Source of the DNA: Branchiostoma lanceolatum
Lineage: Eukaryota > Chordata > Leptocardii > Amphioxiformes > Branchiostomatidae
Direction of reading: 5' to 3'
DNA length: 64,000 nt
NCBI RefSeq assembly: GCF_035083965.1
Contig: NC_089724.1
Coordinates: 21,294,474-21,358,473, forward strand
The translations under genes and the position numbers were made by a program. The notes beneath the pieces are model-generated. The model was given only the letters and a program-made list of their open reading frames with translations. It had not been told where the DNA came from and ran no database searches. This document shows, piece by piece, positions 46,401 through 59,200 of the stretch. How positions within the stretch are numbered: position 1 is the stretch's first letter; each line of letters starts with the position of its first letter.

Positions 46401-48023
46401 CAACACAATACAGAACACAACACAGCAAATGCAAAAAAACAACAACAATACATTGCAAGAAGAAAAGCACTAGTACTTACATACATGTACACAACTCATG
46501 GAACAACTGTATGTGCAAGTGACCCCAAACCCCCTCTCTCCCACTGACAATCTTCATTACTCACCTGTGGAATGTGTTTTAAGTGACCGTCCGTCCCGAT
46601 GGCGAAGACCTCCGTCATGCCTTTGAAGATGGTTTGACTCATGCTGTGGGCTTGTGGACGGGACAGTTTCTGCATAATTGGTGGAAAAATTCCTGGAGAA
46701 AAACGATTCAGCTTGAGGTATGTTTACGGAGGTTGATGTGTGATGACAGAGCTTTAGTAGTAGCCAACCTTACTACTCATTCAATTTTAAAAAGTGTCAG
46801 TTCTCAGCTTCCTTAAAATATAGACTAACTCCACCGACTAGAGGTATACTCACAATATGCTGGATTTTCTAGCTAGAGTCCTGGTTGCCATGTCATGTGA
46901 ATCAGTGCTGACTTACCCAGTACCCGCCATGTCTGCCACTCCGTACTGCGAACCTGCGTCTGATAGTGAACCTTCCCATCGGGGAAGATGGCGTAGGCCT
47001 CGAGATACTTGGTGAAGGCGTTGTACACGATGGACGGGTCGGTCACCAGGTCGCCTCCCAGGCTCTGCCACGTCTGGAACCCGTCGGGCCCGCTGTAGGT
47101 CCAGTACAGGCGGGACTCGTTGGTCATGGAGCGGGCGAACACCACGGTTTTGCCTTCCCTGACAAGAACCGGACATCCAAGACCATTAGGGAAGACGATA
47201 CGAAACAAACCGCTATGAGATACAGTACTGTCTTATTTACTCTGAAAGTGTTGTGAGCTGAGAATAACATCTATTTATTTATACGGGGCCTTAAAGTTTC
47301 GAGTGGGATCGCATTTACTAATCATTAGTATGCATCTATTTTGTACAAAACTCAAAGTTCGACGTCTTTTCAAAGGTTATCCTAAAGTTCGTGAGGTATA
47401 AAGGGGCGTGTGTGCATACTCAAACCGTGGACTTTGACGCTCTACAAAGGACGGTTGGCAAAGTCAATGATTGCTTCAGGACATGCCATGGTATCAAATC
47501 ATAAAGATGTCGCTTACCATGCAATAGCAGACACCGAGTCCCGTCCTGTTAGATCCACGTCTGTATCGGTGGGTAACTTCCCCGCAGGAAGGGGTGTCCA
47601 TGGTAAAAAGTCCCGTCCCCAGGTTTTATTCTGACCACGATAATACACCTGTCCGTCCGCGCACTGCACGAACACCTGCATGGCATTGTCAGGCGCGTAC
47701 ACCACAGATGGGTTGGACACGACCTTTCGGCCGTCCGGACTACCGAAGTCCTCAAAATCCTCCCATCGAAGCCGCAGTGGTGGGTGGACGGTCGGGCCAA
47801 CCGAAGCCAGAGGTCCGTAGATGCCGAGGCTGAACTGGAGAGTACCGGCAGAGGTGGTCCTGAAGGCGGCGGTGTAGTTGTACCTTACCGGGCCCATGTG
47901 CGCGGGGATGCGGGTCTTCAAGACGGCCAGACGACGCTGCGCACCTTCGGGATCAACCCCGAAGACAGTGGGGAGGAAAACCAGCAGGGAAACGAGGACA
48001 ACGGAAACAATAAGCGACCCCAT
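40463..48023 (-). CDS. Secreted lectin-like propeller / SKICH-like domain protein (10 exons)
   Basis: Exons in order: 47518-48023, 46917-47158, 46565-46692, 46040-46206, 44992-45151, 44545-44711, 43105-43241, 42555-42730, 42279-42412, 40463-40649; every junction is in phase, giving 667 residues. MGSLIVSVVLVSLLVFLPTV is a signal peptide. Residues about 70-400 hold repeats of the form EVFxxxxDGxxxHxxQ...W..W..LG (MQVFVQCADGQVYY; EAYAIFPDGKVHYQTQ; EVFAIGTDGHLKHIPQ; EIFVVPKDGSLSHVWQ; WEVFVINSNDK), as in DUF346/PLL-type and tectonin-type propeller lectins. Exons 6-7 (about 405-503) form a beta-sandwich resembling SKICH (SWAVPSDQATARDWIGIYQ ... LPTGNYQARYLV). The remainder is helical with paired cysteines. 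A secreted glycan-binding protein is likely; immune or matrix roles are guesses. Domain naming is by motif eye only. Confidence 0.8.
40732..41563. mobile_element. TIR element in intron 9 of the propeller gene
   Basis: Left end TGTCCAGGTTACACACAGCC and right end complement of CCCAGGTTACACGAAGCCG; both continue into CGAACA..CCCGA. CTTTA flanks both sides (40727-40731 and 41564-41568), a possible 5-base target duplication. The interior is CGA/CCGAAC-rich with many short internal repeats and no transposase. A weaker relative of the right end occurs near 36400-36455. Confidence 0.65.
43263..44274 (-). repeat. Interspersed repeat, reverse copy, with internal tandem duplication
   Basis: Reverse counterpart of the repeat at 23202-23985, sharing the same end (GGAACTCTTGTTTAA). 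Here the AT-rich part is duplicated in tandem with a period of 263 bases (GTGCAAATTATGCTAAT at 43707 and 43970). The frame at 43350-43661 is open and matches that of the other copy. It lies entirely within intron 6 of the propeller gene. Confidence 0.75.
45274..45883. mobile_element. MITE with about 150-base terminal inverted repeats
   Basis: Arms begin GGTATGCCTGAACACCTCAC and its complement; they pair for about 150 bases (through TATGTGACGCTCTGGATA and AATTATGAATAAAAAATATG). The ends contain tandem TCGGATGAGT/TCGGGTGAGT ten-mers, more on the right. GCAAAAACC flanks both sides (45265-45273 and 45884-45892), a 9-base target duplication. It is in intron 4 of the propeller gene. Confidence 0.8.
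46281..46420 (+). repeat. (CAACA)n satellite-like run
   Basis: About 140 bases of ACAACACAACGCAAC pentamer-type repeats, with occasional substitutions, in intron 3 of the propeller gene. Confidence 0.95.
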
Positions 48024-48029
48024 TGTACA

Positions 48030-50214
48030 CGAATAATGGAGTTAGCCTTTCCAACAAAACAACTTGAGGACGATACAACGTACAAAGTTCGGCGTGACCT
48101 CTGTCGCGCAAATACATTTATCTGATGTCTATGTTTACAACCCTTCAGTACCCTGCAAATCAACACACTCAAACACTGCACAGAGGCCAGCTAGTCCAAA
48201 AGTTGTCCTGATATTCCTTTATATGTAAAAAAAATTTGTGATGTGATAAATTGCAGATACACCTTGCCAGAAAAAAATCAAAAATACATTCATGTTTTGA
48301 AGAGTTCCGCTGTGAAAGTAAATACTAGCACTGGATTTTAGCACCAGTGATTCAGTAAGAGTGACTTTTTTTACATCACTGATGGTAGTATGAACAGTTC
48401 TAAATTGTTGAACTTAATTTGACGAGAACATCTATATTTCACATCCCCTAAAGGAGGATTTGAAGGGAAATACTTTGGTATGTATAATTCTTCTAGTTCC
48501 TAAACTAAAAGGTGATTGAATTGTTTATTGATTGTTACATGTAACTACATTGTATGTTAAGTGTTAAAAAAAAGGTTACCAAAGACGAGACTGATAGTTC
48601 AGGTTTTGATCAAATTTTCTTATACAACATAGATACAAGCTTGATACACTGCTTAAAAATAGAAGACAGCAGTGTAACAAGTAGTAATGGTATAATACAT
48701 CAGATCAGGTTAAACAATAATGGTATTGGATTTAAATATTACAAAAAATGGTTAATATGATACAAATGTACAAGAAAGGAATTAATAATAACAATGATAG
48801 TACAAAATACAAAGTAATAGTTTTACAAATGAGTTGTTGAATATACACTGCTGGGTTAAATATTTCAATAAACTAATTATAAAAATCATGCTCATATTCC
48901 AATGGGGTTTGAATATCAACAGATTGACACAGTAAGTTATAGCTGGAGTTCCTACCACCAAAGGCTATCAAAATCAATTCTAAAACTAACAGCATATATT
49001 TCTATCAAGTTTAGAAGAATGTTGCAACCTAATTTCTATGTGCATGCACGTGTGTGCGCATAATGCATATTAGAATATTCCAAAAGTATACATTGAGAAT
49101 TACAAGAAAAACATATGTACTACAAATTCCATCAATTTTCACTTTCCTACTTAAGTGTCTCCTTAAAAGGCTGGTTAAAATGGCTGCATGCAATGGAAAA
49201 AGGAGTCTAGATTGTCTAGTTTTCCTACATGTAGCCTTAACTTCCATATGTACTTCAGTATTTCTGAGCTTCATTTTCAGAGAATCAAGCAATATTTTTC
49301 CAACTGAATGAAATTAAAGCTTTGTTAGATTAAGCTGGGGATAATTGAAAAAAAAATAGAAAGCTTTAATCTCTATGTCATGTTATGTAATGGGAAAGGA
49401 TGTCCACTTATTGCACAAGAAATCCATTGAATCAGGTTCAGCTGCCAAAACAAGATATCAATCAAAACAAACCAGCTCCTAATTCAAGTAATGCTCTTCC
49501 AAATGATGAACAGATTACAGTAAATTTCCATGCCAGATTATCAGCTGCAGATGATACCAGTTTTGATGGTGAGATGCATTTTGACTTATCTGTGAGGTAC
49601 ATGTAACAAGCTATCAAACTGTGCAGGTAGTTCTGTGTACATGTAGGCAGTCCTAGTGATGAGAGAAGTACTAGTGGATAGGACGCATCTAAACAGAAGG
49701 CCTGTTTTCCAAATCATGCAGTACTTACAAGTCACCTAGGTCTGGCTTGCAGATTTGTTTGTCAAATACAATACAGGTTTCATCATCATGGTCAATACAG
49801 ACCTTCCCACATGGCAAATAAAATGTCTGTTCAAACACAGGCAACTGAAGACTTGTTGATAAATGTAGATATAAAAGACCTTCTACAATTCTTAGTTGGT
49901 ATCATACAGTATGCAGAAACTCAAACCTAATTCTTGTGCAGTGCATGCATGTGAAACATTTCATACTCAAGTCATACTAACTTTAGTAGTTTAGTTATTG
50001 AAAAATACATATGTATTGATATGTGTGAAACATAACTGTTTGAAAAGCTCTCAATCTTACTAGCTCATGAAACTTTGGCATCTTTTGGACTCAAGCAACA
50101 GGATTACTTGAAGTTATTTGACTGTAGTTAACATTTTTGTCTGAAAAATATAATCAAATGATATAAATGTGCAGTACATATAGGTGGCTAAACCTATCTA
50201 GATGCCTGTCTCTC
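48030..50214. other. Spacer: propeller-gene promoter side and ARHGAP19 3' UTR
   Basis: AT-rich, no coding exon supported. The right part should be the ARHGAP19 3' UTR; the first clear minus-strand AATAAA is at 48524-48529, which would make the UTR about 1.7 kb. The left part should hold the propeller gene promoter. Confidence 0.4.
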
Positions 50215-53200
50215 TCACAAAGCTATTGGAGAAGTTTCCACATCATGTAGCGTCACGTTTTCCTGCAGGAAATAGACAAGGGTAAAAATTGAAGTTGACG
50301 TCAAGATTTCTGACATGCATTTACAGTCAAGTTAGATATGGTAACTATTTGATGTCCATCCTAGACTGATGAAAATGCCCCAGAGAAGATTACAAAACAA
50401 TCCCATCAACTTCATACCAACCCAACTATTTCCAATGTGAATATATTGTAGTAGAAGCAAGTCTCCAATGATTCAATTGAAAGGGAATACAATACTGCAC
50501 TGTCAAAGACTTATCAATAACATACCTTTTCAGCGAGCTGCTGAGCCTGAGAAAATGCTGTTGGAATCATTCTTTTCTTGGCAGGAGTATCCTGTACATG
50601 ATAAAGGATAAGTAAGAACCCATTAGGGTAAGGATGAACCTAAAAGTTTGTTGTGTAGAAATTATGAAGACACATATTGCACCAAAGTCAACATAGATGT
50701 CAGGAACTTTTGGGGGTATGGCATACAACTTACAAGTGTTATTCCTCGCTACATGTACTTTCGCTTATAATGTTGAGTTATCTTCACAATCACAGCAATG
50801 CCTTACATGTTATGTACAAGCATGTTACATATTGTACTGAATGCAGAACATAAAGTAGAATAAACAACACTACCTTTTGCTTCAAGTCAATTATCTTGTT
50901 GTTGGATCAAAAGCACCGCTATCTATCAGCACAGTTGAGCTTTCATGTTTCGTGTTTGGGAGTGAGCTCTTTTGATATTGGGATGTTAAGAACATTACAA
51001 TTACATGAGGATGTGTTCAAAAGGCAGGAACCTTTACCTGAGTTTTTTTGGTGTTCCTACAGATGGCCCCTGGCGTGTTGACCTCTGTGTGACTGCTGAT
51101 CCTGGCGCCAATCCTGTCCGACGTCGGAGTCTGTGACGACCTCCTGGGGTCAGAGTGGGCTCCACTCCTCGTCTGTGTTTGGGGTTTGTTACTCCCAAAA
51201 AGCTGTACACCCAGAATAGAGGATAATAGTTCAATATTTTACTAATAATTCTGTGGGCTTTTCAATTATAATATCAATCAGTAGAAATCTTCTTAATCAA
51301 ATATATCAATACCAGTGTGGTCCACTACATTGTCAAAGTCCTGAAGAAATCAGTGAAACCCTAATGCATAAACATGTTACCGTGTACGTGTATGGAAGTA
51401 AAGGAACAAAAAATCATTTGAGTCATCTACAGTCTTAAAACAGTTAACTAGTTGAAGACGTGCTACAAGTTTCCGAGTGAGACCCAAGGCTTCTTGGAGA
51501 CTAACCTTTGTGATAGCAGCTCCCCAGGACTTGCTCCTGACATGTTTGCCCCGGGTCCTTGGTAACACCTTGTGGTTTGGTGATCCCGGTGTGCAGTTGG
51601 AGTGATCATTAAACTGATGGACAAATAAAATACCACTCATCAACCATGAACACATCATAAAGGCACTCTAAACTCTAGAAAACTCATGGCAAAGTAGCGT
51701 ATGTTTCTCTCTGCACCAATATCACAGTTTTGTATCGATGAACAAAATTATTAACAGACTATAACTTTAAAAGTTAAAAGCTACTGTCTTTAGTCTACCT
51801 TTGACCAGAAATAATCCTTTCAAATTACAAGGAAGGTAAACATCAGCAATAGACAGGGGATGGAGAGATGAAGGAGAACTGGAGAGAGATAGAGAAAGAC
51901 AAAATATCCAGCACAAACATGGAGCAAAACTTTGTGTATGTACCTGTTTGACGTATTTTCTCTTCTTGTGGGAGTCTGGCATGGCCTGGACGTGTGCGTA
52001 CAGCTGTGCCAAGGCCAGGTCTGTCTGGGTCTTGCTTTCTGCATCTTCATGTGGCCTCTTCTTAGCCTGGTGGAAAGGTAAGTCAGACAAGTCAGTGCTA
52101 TTACCTTTACTTTAAATGAACATTAAATGTTGTCCTAGCTTTTATAAAACCTGTATCTTAGAGGATAGATGGCTTCACAGTGTTTGGGACATACACAAAG
52201 ATCATCATGACAGACTTTCATAACGTGTGACATATAACAAATCTGACTTTATCACTAGTCTATAACCTGATTTCGAAGATTTCAATGCCAGAAGGTTTGT
52301 CTTACAATTGAAATCTTCTGATGAAATTCGAGGAAATGTGAAAATTTGATCATTTCCTCCTACCATCAGGAGTTAGTGAAAATTGTGAAATTATGAACTC
52401 CATTGAGAAGCTCTTCTTTCTTGCCCAAATATGTACATGTACATGATATTTTGAAAAAAACAAATTTGGTGTGGTCACAACAACTGCACATGGAAGACAG
52501 CTATGCTGCTTTGATCCTTACTCCTAGCTCTAATGAAGACAACACCAAAAGGAAATGTACCCTGGTCTGGGCTACCTCATCTGAAGGCGACGCTGTGTTA
52601 CCAGAAGATGCTGTTTTCTGCTGGGCTGCAGATTTCTCTTTCGCAGCGTAATGTAGCCTGCACTGGGCCCGCAGCTGGACAGGTGCCTGTGGAGGAGAGG
52701 GGTAAGGAGCAATGTCAAACTGAACTACACCCTCTGTACAAAATGAAGTACATTATAAAACAGCAAATACATCATCATCAACCTGACATGTGCTTGTGCT
52801 TCTCATAAGTATAAATGTATGTTACCATAAAAATAACATAGACCCATATCTTAAAATACATTTCTAAAACCATTTCTGCTATGTTGAATGTAAAAGACTG
52901 CCGATCATTGCAACATATATTGAAGAATTGAGGGTCTAAGAAACTATTCAAAATCTTTAACTATGTATGATCTTTTCACAGATTTCAGATTACACAGGTA
53001 TAGACATGCTGATGTGATTAACCCTTACCAGAAACACCCTCTGGGAGTGTTTGATGATGAAAGCCACGGCACCATTCAGTTTGTTTACATTGTCCTTCAG
53101 GTCTGCAATGGTTAACTGGAAATCAAAATACAACTCAGTATTAGTTAAGCACACTACAAGTTTTATACACTTGTAGTCTGAAGGAGTTCATTGTAGTACG

Positions 53201-56200
53201 ACAAAGGAAGAATAACCTGTGACAATATAAATGAGATAAATTAAGTTGTTCATGTGAAAAAGCTGGTGGAATCACTGTGAAAGTGCCCTAGGAGCATACA
53301 TGCACCTACTGTTGCATGGAATAGACATATTTGCAACTATAGTATAGGCTCTTGCACATGTAGTACTGGATAGGTGTGTACTCACACTTCTTGGCCAGAG
53401 GACATGAGGAGCAAACATGACCCCGAGGTTGTGTGCAGACATCCTGTTCTTGTGGTCCTTCTGTGCCTGGGCAGTCTTGTACAGCAGGGACAGCACGGCC
53501 TGGAGCAGCTTACGGTTCACGTTAGGGAGCAGCCAGAACAGCAGCTGGTACGTCTCGATCTGACGCTCCTTGTTTGGCTTGTCTGTCTTCACACTTTTGT
53601 CAAACAGCATCATATCTACAGGTATAAAAGGAAACTCTTGTCTTTACAAATGGAATACAGACCTTGCAGAAATCTGGCTATTGTCACACTTGAGTGAACA
53701 AGATCATGAGCAAAAAGCTTTTGCACCAAATGTCATACTGAAATCATATTAGAGGTCCCATGATTTACCTACAGAACAGAAAAGTGATAATTTTCCCACC
53801 GACAGCAGCGACAAATGATATGTAAATCCAACATATACATATCTTCCATTACTTAATTGACTTCAAATGTTTTGAATTTGAGGATCATTAGAAAATCTCT
53901 TGGCAAAACTTGAAAATATGTAAAAAGTAAGTAAATCAAAAATACAACTACTACGACTGTAAATACAATTTCTGATGGTGAGAAAATGTTTCAATGAGGG
54001 GAAACTGCCCTCTTCTGACCTGGGACCTGTAGATATGCTGGGTAATGTCTGGTGGTCAGCAGGGGCTCAGGTAACTCTCCCAGGAAGATCTTCAGGACAC
54101 TGGCCACGTCGTGTGGGGTGAACTCTCCCAGGTCAAGGTCAATGTCAACACCGCTGTTGAGGCTGTCCTTAAGTCGCTGCTGTCGGTGGGAATTCCCTGG
54201 AATTCTGAAGATTCCCTCTACATGGGTATCTGTCGGTTGGAAATAGCGCATGTCATACAAACTGGGATGACAAACATTGCAATTGACAATCAAATTAAGA
54301 TATTGGTCAATTCTGTGCCAAGAAATCTTCATTTGAATTGCCATACAATGTTTAAATCGCCCCCTTTTGTGAGTCGTACACTGATAGAAAAATGCATTTC
54401 ACTTTCAGAAAGTAAATTGCTAAAAGGGACAGTTTTGTAAATTTTGACAATGCTGTCATAGCTGTCACTATGAGAGAGGCAATGGTTTTATCCTGAAAAG
54501 TCATCCAAAGAGGTCGCCAACATTCAAATCAGAATTAGCATTTGAAGAGCCTGGAGTCCTAAAAGCATATATGACACTGAGGCTGACAACATTTGCAATG
54601 CAATAAGAACATTCAAGGTGAACCTACGGTTTCCCAGGAAGTCAATCAGCTGGTGGATCTGGGCCAGGCCTTCTTCTGTCAGTGGGGCCCCAAACACTCC
54701 ACCTGCTGGGTACAAAAGTACTGCAGGTCAGAACAAATACACAAATGGTAAACCAACCTTTATGCATGCGCACCAAAAGCCATTGCTGTTACACTCGTCT
54801 GGTAACTTGGAGTGGCAACGGTTGTGGTAGCTTGCTGATGGTTAGGTCCATGGACCTGTTCAACGTTGATGACAATAGCAGAAGTTTGCCACAGCTTTCA
54901 GTTTGGTGGTACCATCCAAGGGGTACTACTAATACTAGTAATAGTGGTTGAACTGTACCTCTACAGGTATCACTTGTACGTTGTACTGGGTAGCTGTGGA
55001 AAGAAAAGTGTATCATACACTTAAGCTTCTTTCCACAACTATCTCCAACAACTGTTTATACATCAATCCTCCATGCAGACCAGAACACTACATCCACCAT
55101 GTTTATACACCAGCCTGTATTGCATGCTGAAAACCACCACACCCCATCAGTTGGGTCCACATAAAGACAGACTGCAAGCTATATGAGCATTGAGCATGCA
55201 ACACGCTTCAAATGGCACTAATACTAGTAGCAACTTTGCAAACTTTCCCCAAAACTGCAACAGCAAAAAAGAAACACATGTGTAAAACATATGTACCATG
55301 AATCTGGCAACTTTGTTTCTGCATGCAGTGACAGAACACCAGAAGTACATTTAGTACTATACCTATTGTGCTTTCACCACTTTGCCTTTTGTTAACCAGG
55401 GGTCTGGTTACGTTTACTCACTTTGTTCAGACTTAAGTTTCCTCAAGGCAAGCCAAGTTGCCAGAACTGTGTTCTCAGCCTGTTGGGTCACTAAAGAGTG
55501 GGTGAAAAGTGACATGTCACCGTGTAAATCAGCCTGCTTCACTGACACATTTGCATGGCAGCCAAGTGGGACTTTATAACAGAAGGACATATTGTATTGC
55601 AACGTTTCCCCATATAAGAGTTACAGCATTAGGTTACTATCTTAAACTTTAGAATTAAGGCCTTAAACTTCACATCTTGAATTTATTGGTTTGACTGTGT
55701 ATGTCACTAATCTAGGATTTGCTTTTTATCAGCTCAGCCTCTCTAACTCTAAGGCACTTGATGGTCACCATGATTTTCCAACAGAAGCATTTGTCCATTG
55801 GACAGCACTGATTATTCCTGTAGTTAGAGAAATACTATATATAGGTGGGACAGGTGAAAATTTCAAACTCAATATTTTTCCTTCAAATTTTGTAGGTGGA
55901 TAGAGCATGTCACAAGGGCCATAAAACATCTTAAGTTTTTGATCTAGCATCTTTCCTTCCAGGATTATGAATTTTTGAAATATTATTTTTTCACTATTTT
56001 TGTAGAAAAAAACATGTAACAAAATGTCATATATTTGAACCACTAAAGTAGCTCATGGTACGCTTAAATTTTTTTCTGTGGTACATTATGTACACAACAT
56101 TCCATTTATCACCCAAACTTCCCAGTAATGTGCACATCTGGGTCCCCACCAGCCATGGAAGTTTCATATTGATTGTGTCTGTAATACGTCATATCATATG

Positions 56201-59200
56201 TGTTATACTACAGTATTCCCCTTCACTCTCAATTGAATGCTATTTTTGCTTTTATTGCACAATTATCTTACTCTTGCAATATTTTAACTGATGTTCAACA
56301 CCTACAGATAAAATCTGTATTTTACCTTCATAATAATTTCAAAGTATATATACAGATTGCAGATAAAAAGAAATAACATATGATTTCACATTCTCATTCT
56401 TGTCTTTATTGTGATCAAATATCCTGGCATTCCTTGTAAATGTACCACTGCTGCAAAGCAAATAAATAATCAGTAATTGTGAATAGATTTATGGCATGTA
56501 CATTTATGGCATGATTATTTACAAATCACTTCTACGACATAGACTAACTTGAGTTTCTTGATGTACATGTAACTCATATTCATAAATCTTTCACCTAAAA
56601 AAAGTAATGCAGCATAAAGATTAACTTCAAATGAATCAAATGTCCTAACTCCTATAGCAGCTCTTGTGATTATGACAAAACTTAATGGAGTAGATTTATG
56701 GTATAAATGACTATACTGTAATACAAATCACATATTGAATGGTATCCAGGGGTTTTTCTAGAAAATAATGACAAGAGGGAGCACACTGTGTCGAGGGAGC
56801 GAAGCGACCGAGGGGGGGATGGTGTGGAAGGGGGGGTGCCCCCCCTTCCACGGTGTGAAGCCTTTGAAAAATTGCAGCTTAAATGGGACATTCTGAGGCT
56901 ATCTGAGAGAGAAATTTTAGCTCATGAAACTTCAGAAGAAAATAGAAGAAAACATAATAATTCCAGATTAAAATTGTGAAAAAAAATTTTTCCACTGCAA
57001 AATCAATTTTTTTGAAAGGAAACCAATAAATATGAAATTAGATTTTTGTTAAGTTTGAGTCCAACACAAATCACATTAAATTTTAGACCATGAAAAAAAA
57101 ATCAAAAAAAAAGAAATACTTTAACTTCTCCCTGGTGGCCTTTTTTGCTCATACTGCTTTTCCATTGAAGTTTTGGCATTGTGGCAAGCATACTAGTATG
57201 TCTGTCCCTTCATGATCTGAACAAGCACCTGGCATGCCTGGACTTCATTAGCGGCAGGTCCGCGACGCTGATATGTACAGCGGGGTCCTTTTCAGCCTTT
57301 GGGACACCCGAATCCCTCAGCTGAAACATTAGAGTATTATATAAACATTGCCACGATCTAGCCATCTTTATCCAATTTGTGGCAGAAAAAAAGTCATCTC
57401 ATTTCTGCAATGGATAGACTCCTTTGCCTTTTTCCGTTTTATGCTGTGGGATGATATCTTTAGATGCTCAAATGTCAACAAAAACAGCTCGTAATCTCTC
57501 TAAACTGTCCGTGCAAGTTCCCGGCGGCTGTGGGTGAAAGGTCACGAAGTCTCGGGAAGTCTCGCTATCTAGGTCAGCTGACCTTGCATGTAAGCCATAT
57601 CAAGTCTCGCGAGAGTAGCTGACAGCAAAACAAGATGGCGCCTCGGTTGGAAAAATGTTATTTCGATCGTGTTTTGCACCGTCTAAACGGTGCATCTACC
57701 GCAATAGGAATATTTTGGACTAATTATAACATGTTTTATGATCTGATACATTGTTTTGTGGTGGTGCTGGGATATTTTTAAGGAGGAAAGATCGTTTTCG
57801 GGAAAGATTGCATGTTGTACGGCAGCATGTTGTTGGAGAGTAAGAACATCGCCCAAGTGCGACCAGGGTTCAATCGGCATTTTGACAAGAGGGCGCAGGC
57901 CGGGAACAAGAGGGCGCGCCGCCCCTGTTTCCCGGTTTAGAAGAAACTCTGGTATCTATGATTTTCAAGAAAAAAATTCACTCAGTTTGCAACAGATTGA
58001 CTTCTTGAGAAGTGGAACACATAACATAACAAATTTTCAGTCCTCAGTTCCATTTGCTTGATTTAGCAGCTTCCAACACAGAACATAACAAATTTACATT
58101 GTTTGGAGTTTTTCACTTATTTCTTGAGCTCTGCTTCTATGGTAAAGACTTTTCCTTCTGAGCATTGATTTTCAGTTCTTTCTCTCTTGTTGCCAAGGCC
58201 GATGCAGCATCCTTCTCACTCTCTGCCCTTGCTTTCTTGTTGCTTTCCACTGCTAGAGCACTTTCTTTCTTGGACAGTTCCCTCATGTTTGTCTTCAATG
58301 ATTTCTTCATCGTAGTTGCTTGTGATCATTCTGTCTCTCTTCTTCTGTTCTAACTAACTCTGAGGCCAGTGACTCAATGTCTTCATTTTGGTGACTTTTG
58401 TCTTCTACTGCCTCTTGCAAGTTAGCACAGAGGTCTTCAATCAACAATGTGCTCTTTCAGAGCCTCTTGCACTTCATCTGAAACCTGCAAGTTCAGCTCT
58501 GAGTGATCTCTCCCTTGCTTCGGTTCTACGCAACATTTTCTTCAAAGCTTTTTTGGAGGGGCTCTTCTGTCTTGCTAAAGCTTGACCATCATGGGAAGCC
58601 ATCGTCTGTGGGCAGATGTACTTTTCTTCCAGCAGCTGGTCTTCATCCTTGTAGATATGGCCATTGTGTATCAGAAACTTGTTCTTGCCTAATTCTGCTG
58701 TAGGGCTTCCACAGACGTCCTCAGAGACAAAGGGTTCACTTTGTTCTCCCCAAGGTTTTGCAGCCATGTTGCCACAGTTTCCCATGTGCTGCCAGTTGTC
58801 ATTCTGTAAGCACGCAGCTCCAGTACAATCCTGTTATTAATCACAGGAATAGCTGAAAGACTTGCACGGCCATCTAAGACGGTCCTGTCAATGCCATGCT
58901 GGCTACAGCTCTCTCCGACATGCTTAATGTCCTTGATTTGAAGACATGGCAGAGTCTTGTCCCACACTGCATCATCTGTCACTTGATTTGACCACATGTC
59001 AGTTACTAGGAGTCTTTTTAATCTCGGGTCTATGCAAGTTAAGACGGCTGGCAACTTTCTTGAGATGGGGAACTCAATTTTCTATGCACTGTAGTTGATG
59101 ATGTCCCTCACAACACGGATACTCAAATTGCAAGAATGCAAGCTATCTGGAATAAAAAGAAGACAAAAAAATATCTGTCAGATTATTATCAAAGAACATA

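Noticed and set aside
46122..46492. ORFs reading QHNTTQ and CCVVLCC
   Set aside because: They translate the CAACA satellite in an intron.
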